64,000 nucleotides of DNA from Methanomassiliicoccaceae archaeon (GTDB lineage: Archaea > Thermoplasmatota > Thermoplasmata > Methanomassiliicoccales > Methanomethylophilaceae), in NCBI GenBank assembly GCA_016284295.1, contig JAEEOP010000031.1, positions 56,148 to 120,147 on the forward strand, given 5' to 3'. A program made the translations under genes and the position numbers. Below the pieces are notes generated by a model. The model was not told where the DNA came from and made no database searches. It saw nothing but the letters and a program-made list of their open reading frames with translations. This document shows, in pieces, positions 49,851 to 58,227 of the stretch. The first letter of the stretch is position 1. Each line of letters opens with the position of its first letter.

Positions 49851-51077
49851 TCACTGCATGCAGAGCTTGTGGATCATCGCAGCGAACACCTTGGTATCGT
49901 TCATCAGATTCTCTATCCTCATGTACTCGTTGGGTGCATGGAGGGAGCCGTCACCGGTCTGCCATGCGTAAGCGTTCAATCCCTTCAGCCTGAAGAAGTT
50001 GGAGCATGTGCCCCCCGCGATGCCCACGGGCTGCGGCGCCTTGCCCATGATCAGTTCTATGGAATCCGACAGCGCCCTGTAACCGTCCGTGTCTATGGAT
50101 GACGGCACGCCGGATCTGGCCATCTGGAGCACCTCGACCGTTATCTTGGCACCGGTGGACTTGGAGTACACCTCCGCCATCTCCTGGGCCATCCTGAGCA
50201 CCAGGCCGGGGTCGTAATCGGGATTCAGGCGTATGTCCATGCAGAACTCGTCGTACCCTGGGATCGTGTTCACGTTCTCGACGGTCGCTATCCTCTTCGT
50301 AGGCTCGAAGGTGGATGCCTTCGGAAGGAACATGTCGTTCGTCCCTCCGAACCTGCTGTCGAACGATTCCATGAGGTCCATGAGAAGAAGTGTGGAGACC
50401 TTGTAGGCGTTGACGCCCAGATGAGGCGTGGACGCGTGCGTGGTCTTGCCCTCGATGCAGAACTTCAGCCACAGGATGTGCTTCTCCGCCACATCGACCT
50501 TGCCACCGTCCTTGGTGCAGAAATCAGGGACCACGATGACATCGTCCTCTGTGAACACGCCCTGCTCCAGAAGATGCTGGATCCCGCAGGTACTGCTGGT
50601 CTCCTCGTCCGCCACCCAGGCGATACCGAGCGACATCCCCTGGAACTCCTCTCCGAGGTACGGCCTGGCGGCGAACAGCGTGGATATGACGGACTGGCCG
50701 TCATCCTCCGTGCCCCTGCCGTACATCCTGCCGTCCTTGACCACAGGCTCGAACGGGGGCGTGTCCCAAAGATCCGGATCGCCGGTGGGGACCACGTCCA
50801 TGTGGGATACGAACCACAGCGTGCCCTTCCTCTTGCCGTTCTTCCTGGCGAGGATGTTGGACCTCATCACCGAAGGGTCGTTCACATCGGGCACATCTAT
50901 CCTCTGGACGCTGTCGAATCCGGCCGTCAGCGACATGAGATAATCCGCTTTGGCCGACTCCCCGTCGCCTCCGTTGACCGGCGCCAGGGCTGGGATTGAT
51001 ATCATGCCCGCCATGGTGTTCAGGATCTCCTTCTCGGACGATCCGATCTCCTTCAGCACAGAATCCAAGGACTTCAT
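49851..51077 (-). CDS. M20 family metallopeptidase / deacylase
   Basis: A 408-residue zinc enzyme of the ArgE/DapE/carboxypeptidase G2 type. Metal ligands are in VSHMDVVPTGD near residue 90 (H-x-D), GRGTEDDGQS near 122 (D), ADEETSSTCG near 155 (catalytic E and ligand E), and HAPNEYMR near 380 (final His). A dimerisation domain lies between about 205 and 320 with HASTPHLGVNAYK. The substrate is uncertain: succinyl-diaminopimelate, acetyl-lysine/ornithine or dipeptides. There is a terminator hairpin between it and the malic enzyme gene upstream. Confidence 0.85.
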   Translation of the reverse strand: MKSLDSVLKEIGSSEKEILNTMAGMISIPALAPVNGGDGESAKADYLMSLTAGFDSVQRIDVPDVNDPSVMRSNILARKNGKRKGTLWFVSHMDVVPTGDPDLWDTPPFEPVVKDGRMYGRGTEDDGQSVISTLFAARPYLGEEFQGMSLGIAWVADEETSSTCGIQHLLEQGVFTEDDVIVVPDFCTKDGGKVDVAEKHILWLKFCIEGKTTHASTPHLGVNAYKVSTLLLMDLMESFDSRFGGTNDMFLPKASTFEPTKRIATVENVNTIPGYDEFCMDIRLNPDYDPGLVLRMAQEMAEVYSKSTGAKITVEVLQMARSGVPSSIDTDGYRALSDSIELIMGKAPQPVGIAGGTCSNFFRLKGLNAYAWQTGDGSLHAPNEYMRIENLMNDTKVFAAMIHKLCMQ

Positions 51078-51141
51078 GAGCCATAATCGCAGAAGGGCGT
51101 TTTACCGATATCGATGGAGAATATGGGAAAGTAAAGGGATC

Positions 51142-51160
51142 AAAAAGGGGCCGAAGCCCC
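51142..51160 (-). terminator. Intrinsic terminator after malic enzyme
   Basis: On the minus strand GGGGC TTCG GCCCC (51147-51160, UUCG tetraloop type) is followed by TTTTT (51146-51142), a textbook hairpin plus T run 16 bases after the stop codon at 51177. Confidence 0.75.
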
Positions 51161-51176
51161 TGGAATGGTTTCCGTC

Positions 51177-52526
51177 TCACTCGACGTACTCTTTGATGAA
51201 GCCGTCCTTCATCATCTGGGCGGTGAGGTTCCTTGATCTCTTGATCATGAACTCGGCCCTGTCGTGCATCTCCTGCTTGGAGAGCTTGAGCCTGGCGACG
51301 CCCTGCTCCTGAGCCTTGGCACCGACTGCCACTGCCTCGTCGATGAAGACATCGGTCTCGGACATGGTGGGGACGATGTAGTCGGGGGAGATTCCCTTCT
51401 TCTCGGCGGATGCCGCCAGGGACCTTGCCGCGGCGATGCACATCTCGTCGGTGATGGTCTTGGCCCTGACATCGAGCACTCCGCGGAAGATCGCGGGGAA
51501 TCCCATCGAGTTGTTGACCTGGTTGGGGAAGTCGGACCTTCCGGTAGCGAAGATCTTGCATCCGTGCTCCTTCGCCTCCCAGGGCCAGATCTCGGGGATC
51601 GGGTTGGCGGTAGCGAAGATGACGGGGTCGTCTGCCATGAGGTCGACGTACTCCGGAGGGATGGTCCCGGGTCCGGGCTTGGATGCGGCGATGACGATGT
51701 CGGCGCCCTCGAAGGCCTCCTTCATTCCGCCGGTCTTGCCTGCTCCGTTGGTCTTCTGGCAGATCTCCCACTTCTGCTTGAAGCTGCCCTCGACATCCTT
51801 CCTTGCCTGGTTCAGGATTCCCTTGGAGTCGCACATGCACATGTGCTCTGGCTTGAATCCGGTCGCCAGAAGCAGCCTTGCGATCGCGATGGATGCGGCA
51901 CCCGCTCCGATGACGGTGATGTTGGCATCCTCGAGCTTCTTGCCGACGAGCTTCATAGCGTTGATGGCACCGGCGACCTCGACGGTCGCGGTCCCCTGCT
52001 GATCGTCATGCCAGACGGGGATCTTGCAGTCCCTCCTGAGCTCATCGAGGATGTCGAAGCACTTGGGGTTCGAGATGTCCTCGAGGTTGATTCCTCCGAA
52101 GGAGGGTGCGATGAGCCTGACGGTCTCGATGATCTTGTCCGGGTCCTTGGTGTCAAGGCAGATGGGGACACAGTCGACTCCTCCGAGGTACTTGAAGAGC
52201 ATGCCCTTTCCTTCCATGACGGGCATCGCGGCCTCGGGTCCGATGTCTCCCAGACCAAGTACGCGGGTTCCGTCCGAAACGACTGCGACGGTGTTCCATT
52301 TCCACGTGTGCTCGTACACCTTCTCGGGGTTGGCCGCGATATCCTTACAGGGTTCCGCGACACCGGGGGAATACCATACGGAGAAATCGTCGAAGGACCT
52401 TACACATGCCTTCGGTACGACTTCGATCTTTCCCCCGTAGTAGGGGTGCATCTTCATTGCGTCCTGTCCGGGCTTCTTCGCCTTGGCCAGGCGCTCCTCT
52501 ACGGTCATCTCTTGGTCGTTTGCCAT
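51177..52526 (-). CDS. NAD(P)-dependent malic enzyme
   Basis: Oxidative decarboxylase that converts malate to pyruvate and CO2. The 449 residues match the short prokaryotic form. Characteristic blocks are YYGGKIEVVPK near 29, YSPGVAEPC near 53, VSDGTRVLGLGDIGPEA near 85 and VWHDDQQGTA near 170 (catalytic and metal-binding acids). The dinucleotide-binding GAGAASIAIAR lies near 203 and ATGRSDFPNQVNN near 330. A strong GAGGTGATT Shine-Dalgarno lies before the ATG, and the 5' leader is about 49 bases with a palindrome upstream of the TATA box. With fumarase (29965-31397) it links fumarate to pyruvate. Confidence 0.93.
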   Translation of the reverse strand: MANDQEMTVEERLAKAKKPGQDAMKMHPYYGGKIEVVPKACVRSFDDFSVWYSPGVAEPCKDIAANPEKVYEHTWKWNTVAVVSDGTRVLGLGDIGPEAAMPVMEGKGMLFKYLGGVDCVPICLDTKDPDKIIETVRLIAPSFGGINLEDISNPKCFDILDELRRDCKIPVWHDDQQGTATVEVAGAINAMKLVGKKLEDANITVIGAGAASIAIARLLLATGFKPEHMCMCDSKGILNQARKDVEGSFKQKWEICQKTNGAGKTGGMKEAFEGADIVIAASKPGPGTIPPEYVDLMADDPVIFATANPIPEIWPWEAKEHGCKIFATGRSDFPNQVNNSMGFPAIFRGVLDVRAKTITDEMCIAAARSLAASAEKKGISPDYIVPTMSETDVFIDEAVAVGAKAQEQGVARLKLSKQEMHDRAEFMIKRSRNLTAQMMKDGFIKEYVE

Positions 52527-52597
52527 GATTAATCACCTCGATACGGACTGATACCCATCGCCAGCCGTATTCGAATCAAGAGTTCATGCATATACCT

Positions 52598-52634
52598 GTT
52601 ATAAAAAACTAAAACCCGACCGCTCGGTTTTAGT
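52598..52634 (-). promoter_or_regulatory. Malic enzyme TATA box with adjacent palindrome
   Basis: TATA element TTTTATAAC (52598-52606, minus strand), with a long inverted repeat just upstream. ACTAAAACC (52608-52616) pairs with GGTTTTAGT (52626-52634), extended by CGA/TCG with one bulge. The repeat sits between the divergent malic enzyme and radical SAM promoters, the position of an operator. Confidence 0.5.
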
Positions 52635-52707
52635 ATCGTCTTTATGACAGATACCGTGCCGTACGGCCCTGTGCAGAGTTATATCGCTGGAACGGGTACG
52701 GATTGGC

Positions 52708-54318
52708 ATGAAGGAGATCGTGATCGCCCTGATTGACGGATACATCGACGACCCGGCAGCGCTGGGCGTGCCGCCGTACATCTCGCCGATGATCCGTTCC
52801 ATAGCCGGGGCCGCGTTGGATGCGGGAGCGGACAGGGTGGAGTACATCTCCATAGACATGATCAGGAAGGGCAGGAAGCTGCCCGATGCCGCGGTATCGG
52901 TCGTGTTATCGGGGAACACGGTCCCCGGGAAGTACCTCAGGACCATGCCCATGTCCCTGAAGGAGCTCGCGGAGATCACGCCGAAGCTCAAGGGCTGGAA
53001 GATGATCAGCGGATCCGCGGCGGATTCCAAAGAGGCGGAGGCCTTCGATTTCATCGTGAAGCAGGATCCTGCAGCATCCCTCTACGACGGCATCATGGGG
53101 AAGGAGGTGCTGGAGAGGTACAGGACCCTCGACGAGTGGAACAGATGGATGCTGCTCGGAGCGGACATAGTCACGCAGCACCAGGACTTCCCGCAGCCGC
53201 TCATCGTGGAGATGGAATCCTACAGGGGATGCCACCGCTACAAGTCGGGAGGATGCTCCTACTGCATCGAACCGCTGAAGGGAAAGCCGCTCATGAGGTC
53301 CCCGGAGGACATACTGGCGGAGGCAAGGAGACTGCATGACAACGGTGTAAGGAACATCAGGGTCGGAGGACAGACGTGCATCGTGTCGTACTTCTCCGAA
53401 GACGATTCCGAGATCCCAAGACCGAATCCGTCCGCCGTCAGGGAGCTGTTCGAAGGCCTCAGGGACATCGGGTTCGACACCATCCATGTGGACAACGCCA
53501 ATCCCGCCGTGATATCCGCCTATCCGGAGGAATCCGAAGAGATACTGAGGATACTGGCCGACTGCTGCACCGACGGCAACGTGCTGGCGCTAGGGATGGA
53601 ATCCGCAGATCCGTTCGTCATAACCGAGAACAACCTAAACAGCACATCGGAACAGGTCATGGATGCTGTACGCATGATCAACCGCATCGGATCCGAAAGG
53701 GGAGAGCGCGGTATGCCGAAACTGCTCCCCGGGATCAATATCATCTGCGGTCTTGACGGAGAGACCAAAGCGACGTACGGAATGGATCTGGAAATACTGG
53801 GAAGGATGAAGGACGAGGGACTGATGATCCGCCGCATAAACATCCGCCAGGTGCTGCCTGTAAGGAGGCCGTTCGAAACGAAGGTCGATCAGAGGCGCTT
53901 CAAGAAGTTCAAGGAGGAGGTTAGGGAGGACATCGACCGTGCCATGCTGGAACGCATAGTGCCCTACGGAACGATCCTCAAGGATGTGTACTTGGAACTT
54001 AACGACGGCAACGTCACGTTCGGGAGGCAGATAGGATCGTATCCTCTCCTTGTCGGGATACCTTACAGGATGGAGACCGACCAGTTCGTGGACGTATTCA
54101 TCACGGAATGGGGATTCCGCTCCATCACAGGGATATCGTATCCGTTCGACATCAACCACATGCCCATGTCCTCGCTGGAAGGGCTCCCCGGGATCGGGAA
54201 GAAGAGGGCCAGCAAACTCGTGATGGCCAGACCGTTCTCCTCGATGGAGGAGCTGGCCGAGGTCATAGAGGACCCGGCCGTCATGGATGCCCTGAAGGAC
54301 ATCATCGTGCTCGGATGA
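52708..54318 (+). CDS. Radical SAM protein with C-terminal helix-hairpin-helix (COG1031-like)
   Basis: A 536-residue uncharacterised archaeal radical SAM protein. The N-terminal 170 residues resemble a B12-binding-like or UPF-type Rossmann segment. The cluster motif is GCHRYKSGGCSYC near 172-184, an expanded C-x(n)-C-x2-C form typical of COG1031, followed by IRVGGQTCIVS near 214. A late LPGIGKKRASKLVMARP near 498 is an HhH DNA/RNA-binding motif. It may modify nucleic acid, but no substrate is known. A TATA-like GTTATATCG near 52677 would give a nearly leaderless start. Confidence 0.82.
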   Translation: MKEIVIALIDGYIDDPAALGVPPYISPMIRSIAGAALDAGADRVEYISIDMIRKGRKLPDAAVSVVLSGNTVPGKYLRTMPMSLKELAEITPKLKGWKMISGSAADSKEAEAFDFIVKQDPAASLYDGIMGKEVLERYRTLDEWNRWMLLGADIVTQHQDFPQPLIVEMESYRGCHRYKSGGCSYCIEPLKGKPLMRSPEDILAEARRLHDNGVRNIRVGGQTCIVSYFSEDDSEIPRPNPSAVRELFEGLRDIGFDTIHVDNANPAVISAYPEESEEILRILADCCTDGNVLALGMESADPFVITENNLNSTSEQVMDAVRMINRIGSERGERGMPKLLPGINIICGLDGETKATYGMDLEILGRMKDEGLMIRRINIRQVLPVRRPFETKVDQRRFKKFKEEVREDIDRAMLERIVPYGTILKDVYLELNDGNVTFGRQIGSYPLLVGIPYRMETDQFVDVFITEWGFRSITGISYPFDINHMPMSSLEGLPGIGKKRASKLVMARPFSSMEELAEVIEDPAVMDALKDIIVLG

Positions 54319-54897
54319 TCACGGATCGAAGAAATCCGCCTTGCCGGTGCGGATGTCGTACATCGCGCCCATGACCTTCAGTCCGGGGCAGTCCCCGATA
54401 TCCTCCCTGATGATCCTGACGCTTCTGACAACGCTGAGCTTGGCCGCCCTGTCGATGTTCCTCTCTCCGCCGATCTCGTCGATGATACGGTTGATGATCT
54501 CGATGTCGTGCTCAGTGTAATACCTGGTGACGGCCTCGGTGACCGCACCGCAGGACGTGTGTCCCATGACGACTACGAGGTTGCATCCCATGTGCTTCAC
54601 CGCGTACATTAGGCTGCCCATGGTGTTCACATCGTCGACGATATTGCCTGCGGTCCTAATGACGAATAGATCCCCAATACCGGCCGAAAATATGGCCTCG
54701 GGGATTACACGGGAATCCGAGCAGCTGACTATGGCCGCGTAGGGGTGCTGACCGTTCTCCGCCGCATCCATACGGCGTTCGGGGGTGATGTCTCCGGAGA
54801 ATTCCATTCCCCTCAGGAACTGCTCGTTCCCTTCGATGAGCCTATCCAAGGCATCCTGGCTGGAGATGTTCCCTCTGGGTGCGGTGTGGTCTGTCAT
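54319..54897 (-). CDS. Beta-class carbonic anhydrase
   Basis: A zinc enzyme of 192 residues for CO2/bicarbonate interconversion. The zinc ligands are the cysteine in VSCSDSRV near 58 and HTSCGA near 112-117 (His and Cys), with the D-R pair of CSDSR as the activating dyad. The FVIRTAGN loop near 78 and MGSLMYAV near 92 are standard. In methanogens it helps supply CO2 or bicarbonate. The start ATG 54897 was taken over 54909 because the first four residues lie in the promoter of the divergent priL gene. It is convergent with the radical SAM gene. Confidence 0.93.
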   Translation of the reverse strand: MTDHTAPRGNISSQDALDRLIEGNEQFLRGMEFSGDITPERRMDAAENGQHPYAAIVSCSDSRVIPEAIFSAGIGDLFVIRTAGNIVDDVNTMGSLMYAVKHMGCNLVVVMGHTSCGAVTEAVTRYYTEHDIEIINRIIDEIGGERNIDRAAKLSVVRSVRIIREDIGDCPGLKVMGAMYDIRTGKADFFDP

Positions 54898-55028
54898 ATG
54901 ATGCACCAACGGTACCGCAGATAATAATCTACTGGATTAGACCCATTAGTACCACTCCACTGGACGCAACATCGGTGCTGTTACGGCACAGGTCAAACGT
55001 TATCTATGAGTACGTTCGTCTTTCGGGC

Positions 55029-56111
55029 ATGGACACCAAGCGTGCTGCAAGATATCCGTTCCTGAGGGAATCTGCGGAGTTCGCGGAGAAGAACTCCTCC
55101 GATCTCGAGTCCCTCCTGACATCGGAGCTGTACGCGCCGGCACGCAGGAGAGGGAAGGAGAGGGTCCTCCAGGCCCTCGAGAAATCCGAGGTGTCCTACG
55201 TCGACCTCATGACCGATTACGACAGACTCATCGAGGTCATGTCCTACCCCTATGCGAGGATGCTCGTATCGCAGGTCGGGGACCGTTTCCTCACCAAGAG
55301 GTACGCCTTGTCCGAGGCGGTCAGGATGAACTCGCTTCTCAACAAGGAGGACAGGGAGACTGTGATCATGGTATCCGAGGAGCTCGGTGTGACGTCCACG
55401 ATCGACCGCGACGGTACCATCCACATGGGATTCCCCGACTACCTGAGACTGGCCAGCAGGCTCAGCAGCGTTGATTGGAAGCTGATCAACAGCGACATCC
55501 ACCACGGGATAGTCTACCTCCCTCAGGACAAGTTCAGCCGCCTGATGCAGAACGCACTGCAGGACAAGATCGAATCAGAGCTTCCGCTGATGACGCCAGA
55601 GCAGTTCAAGCCGTACATGAAGGAGGATGTGAAGGACATCGGCGCCGCTTTGAGCGATGCGAAAATGAGGATGGATCCCACAAAGGGCGAGGGAATGAAA
55701 TCCGATTACCTCCCGCCGTGCCTTGTGCACATCCTCGAGATGTCCAGGAACGGTCTCAACCTCCCGCACAGCGCAAGGTTCGCCGTTGTGACTTTCCTCA
55801 AGGCGCTCGGATTAGGATACGAGGACATCATAAAGGTCTTCGCCGAATCGCCGGATTTCGACGAATCGAAGTCGGAGTATCAGATCAAACACATCATGGG
55901 AGAGCTGAACGGTGGAGAGGGATACTCCCCTCCCGAATGCAAGACCATGAAGACGAACGGCCTCTGCTACAGCCCGGACAAGCTGTGCGAGCAGGAGTGG
56001 ATGAACCACCCCCTGAAGTACTACAGGACCAAGTCCAAGGATGCGAAGAAGAACGCCGGCCAGTCCGCCGTATCGGAGATCGTCAAGGGCCCGAAGCCCA
56101 AGGACGAATGA
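55029..56111 (+). CDS. priL: DNA primase large subunit PriL
   Basis: Regulatory subunit of archaeal primase, 360 residues, which binds the catalytic PriS and helps initiation. The N-terminal domain is helical. The C-terminal domain carries the [4Fe-4S] cysteines: PPCLVHIL near 238, PECKTMKTNGLC near 310-321 and DKLCEQEW near 328. The YPFL start motif near residue 8 (ARYPFLRES) is conserved. The ATG at 55029 was preferred over far-upstream starts, which overlap the divergent carbonic anhydrase. The stop abuts the CDP-alcohol transferase stop on the other strand. Confidence 0.9.
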   Translation: MDTKRAARYPFLRESAEFAEKNSSDLESLLTSELYAPARRRGKERVLQALEKSEVSYVDLMTDYDRLIEVMSYPYARMLVSQVGDRFLTKRYALSEAVRMNSLLNKEDRETVIMVSEELGVTSTIDRDGTIHMGFPDYLRLASRLSSVDWKLINSDIHHGIVYLPQDKFSRLMQNALQDKIESELPLMTPEQFKPYMKEDVKDIGAALSDAKMRMDPTKGEGMKSDYLPPCLVHILEMSRNGLNLPHSARFAVVTFLKALGLGYEDIIKVFAESPDFDESKSEYQIKHIMGELNGGEGYSPPECKTMKTNGLCYSPDKLCEQEWMNHPLKYYRTKSKDAKKNAGQSAVSEIVKGPKPKDE

Positions 56112-56786
56112 TCACTCCTTGCCCGAAGCCTGCATCCTGGTCAGGTTATTCCAGGTTATTATCGCCCTCTGGACCGCCGTCAGGTTGCCGACGACCGCGA
56201 ACCAGAGCATCATGATCTCAAGCCAGTTGATGTCAAACGACCAGAATCCGAGGTCTATGAAGAAGCTCCCGTATCCAATGGAGGACATGATCACCTGGAT
56301 GATGGGGAACAGCGTGGAGAGCACCACCCTGTCGGCACGGCCCAGGAGTCCTGCGTAGAGACGGGGCGCACCGATCGCCTGTGCCTGCGTTCCCATGTAG
56401 GAAGTCAGCAGCACTCCGACGAGGGCGAGCATACCGAGATACGGGTTGCACCAGTATGCGCAGAACGCGATACCGCCGATCATGAACACATCGGCGTACC
56501 TGTCGAAGACGTGATCGAGATAGTCGCCCTTGGCGCTGCACTTGTTGGCGAGCTTGGCTATCTTGCCGTCGAGGGCGTCGAAGTATCCGGAGACTATGAC
56601 CAGGACGGCGCCGACCAGCAGCAGCCATTCCCTGTCAGGTGCGCCGCTGATGTAGAACACGACACCGCAGACCAGCGCAAGGATGAGTCCTATCCACGAT
56701 ATGATGTTGGGATTGACGTTTATCAGCTTCTTGGCAAGGGGCGTCAATGCGAAATCGACCCTCGCTCTCTGTCCGTCTAGAACCAT
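56112..56786 (-). CDS. CDP-alcohol phosphatidyltransferase (archaetidylinositol phosphate synthase-like)
   Basis: A 224-residue membrane enzyme with about five TM helices that transfers a phospho-head group from CDP-archaeol to an alcohol. The CDP-alcohol motif reads DALDGKIAKLANKCSAKGDY then LDHVFDRYAD (residues 68-97), giving the D-G-x2-A-x(8)-G-x3-D-x3-D metal-binding pattern with Lys where Arg is common. Close homologues in archaea make archaetidylinositol phosphate. Its start overlaps the end of the AK6 gene upstream, so it is the last gene of a five-gene operon. Confidence 0.88.
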   Translation of the reverse strand: MVLDGQRARVDFALTPLAKKLINVNPNIISWIGLILALVCGVVFYISGAPDREWLLLVGAVLVIVSGYFDALDGKIAKLANKCSAKGDYLDHVFDRYADVFMIGGIAFCAYWCNPYLGMLALVGVLLTSYMGTQAQAIGAPRLYAGLLGRADRVVLSTLFPIIQVIMSSIGYGSFFIDLGFWSFDINWLEIMMLWFAVVGNLTAVQRAIITWNNLTRMQASGKE

Positions 56787-57310
56787 CTGTCCATCTCCTC
56801 CGACCAATCGGTCTTTCCTGGCGTATAATCAGACGTCTCACCTTTTAGTATTTTTTCCACGGAATCGGCCGATGCCGAGGCATCCCCCTCGGAGCAGTCG
56901 ATCTCGTACACGGGGATGTCCGAATCCATGGCCTCGCAGAGTATCACATCCAGCACCTCGGACTGGACGTTCTCCAGGACCTTGGCGCAACCGTAACCTC
57001 TGGCCTCCAGCCTCGCGGCCAGGACCTCCGGCCTGCACCTGAGCACGATTATCCCGCTGCAGTCCATGAAATGGGAGAGATGGCTGTCCATCAGGTACAG
57101 GTCGTCCGAGTCCCTGTATCCCTGCAGGGAATCGTTCAGGTCGTCCAGGTCCACCTCGTGGGTGTCCCTCGGCGCATCAAGCTCTCCCAGAAGTCCGTGT
57201 TCGCGTATGTGGACGTTCATGTCTATGACGCTGTATCCCCTGGAACGGAGCTCCTCCGAGACGGAGGTCTTCCCCGTCCCGGGGGTGCCTGTTATAGCGA
57301 AAAGTGTCAT
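56777..57310 (-). CDS. Adenylate kinase AK6/Fap7 family
   Basis: A 177-residue P-loop kinase of the AK6 (Fap7/Hcinap) family, which phosphorylates AMP and also helps small-subunit ribosome assembly. Walker A ITGTPGTGKTS at residues 6-16, the NMP-binding region DMNVHIREHGLL near 30, and YLMDSHLSHF near 71 then IVLRCRPEVLAARL near 86. The stop is TAG at 56777-56779, inside the start of the next gene (ATG 56786 overlaps by ten bases). TAG is rare here, and read-through would add ten residues to TGA at 56744. The usual family end near DWSEE favours real termination or a short extension. Confidence 0.85.
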   Translation of the reverse strand: MTLFAITGTPGTGKTSVSEELRSRGYSVIDMNVHIREHGLLGELDAPRDTHEVDLDDLNDSLQGYRDSDDLYLMDSHLSHFMDCSGIIVLRCRPEVLAARLEARGYGCAKVLENVQSEVLDVILCEAMDSDIPVYEIDCSEGDASASADSVEKILKGETSDYTPGKTDWSEEMDRWF

Positions 57311-58227
57311 GAGATCTGCTTCAGATAGGGCTCCGCCCTTTCCATGACCCTGTCCCAATCGGGGATGTTGGTGAGCGCACCGATCTCCTCTATGATGAAC
57401 GAGGACACCGCCGATGCGATGGTGAGCGCCTCGGGGACATCGTATCCCTTGTAGAGCGCGGTGTAGAATCCCGCCCTGTACGTGTCGCCGCATCCGGTGG
57501 GGTCGACGACCTTGTCCGCCTTGACCACCGGGATGTCGATCCTCTCCCCTTTGAACTTCGCCACGCTGCCCTCGCTCCCGTACGTGCACACGACGAGGTC
57601 GACCGGGGCATCCATGATGTCCTTCAGTCCTGCGTACTTCATCAGCGATTCCGCCTCGAAGTTGTTGCAGAACAATGCATCCGATCTGTCCAAGGCCTTC
57701 GGGAAGCTGTCGGAGTTCCATATCCTGTGGGACTCCTGCGCGGGGTCGATGGCGATCTTGGTCTTCCCTTTGATGGAATCCATCACCCTGATGTAGTATG
57801 ACGGCTGGCCGGTGCAGAAGTGCGTGTGCTTTGATCTTTTAGCATTGGAATCCAGCATGATGCCGATGTCGTCGGCGAAGCCCTGGGGCCCCTGGTAGAA
57901 GACAACCTTCTGTACCATGTTCGGATCGTTGACGACCATGGCGCCGGAGGTCTGGTAGTCGTCCACATGGACGAACTCGTCCAGTATCAGACCCGATTCC
58001 TGGATCTGCCTCTCGTACGCGCCGGGGAAGTCGTTGCCCACGAACGCGCACAGCGCCGTGGGGCATCCCAGCCTTGCGGCGGCGACCGCTATGTTCGTGC
58101 CGGTGCCGCCCAGGGCTGTGACCTTAGTGAGGATGTCCTCGGTGGTGTTGTCCGCAGGGAACTTCCTCACGGTCATGATCTGGTCCACGGCCACATGGCC
58201 GTACACCGACAGGAAGGGGTCGCTCAT
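57307..58227 (-). CDS. PfkB-family carbohydrate/nucleoside kinase
   Basis: A 306-residue ribokinase-fold kinase. N-terminal GHVAVDQIM near residue 9, the glycine pair GGTGTNIAVAAARLG near 40 and the C-terminal signature VDPTGCGDTYRAGF near 240 with catalytic Asp define the family. Archaeal PfkB enzymes include nucleoside kinases active on adenosine, cytidine or inosine. Its place right after SAH hydrolase, which releases adenosine, suggests an adenosine kinase role. It overlaps SAH hydrolase and AK6 by four bases each. Confidence 0.85.
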   Translation of the reverse strand: MSDPFLSVYGHVAVDQIMTVRKFPADNTTEDILTKVTALGGTGTNIAVAAARLGCPTALCAFVGNDFPGAYERQIQESGLILDEFVHVDDYQTSGAMVVNDPNMVQKVVFYQGPQGFADDIGIMLDSNAKRSKHTHFCTGQPSYYIRVMDSIKGKTKIAIDPAQESHRIWNSDSFPKALDRSDALFCNNFEAESLMKYAGLKDIMDAPVDLVVCTYGSEGSVAKFKGERIDIPVVKADKVVDPTGCGDTYRAGFYTALYKGYDVPEALTIASAVSSFIIEEIGALTNIPDWDRVMERAEPYLKQIS

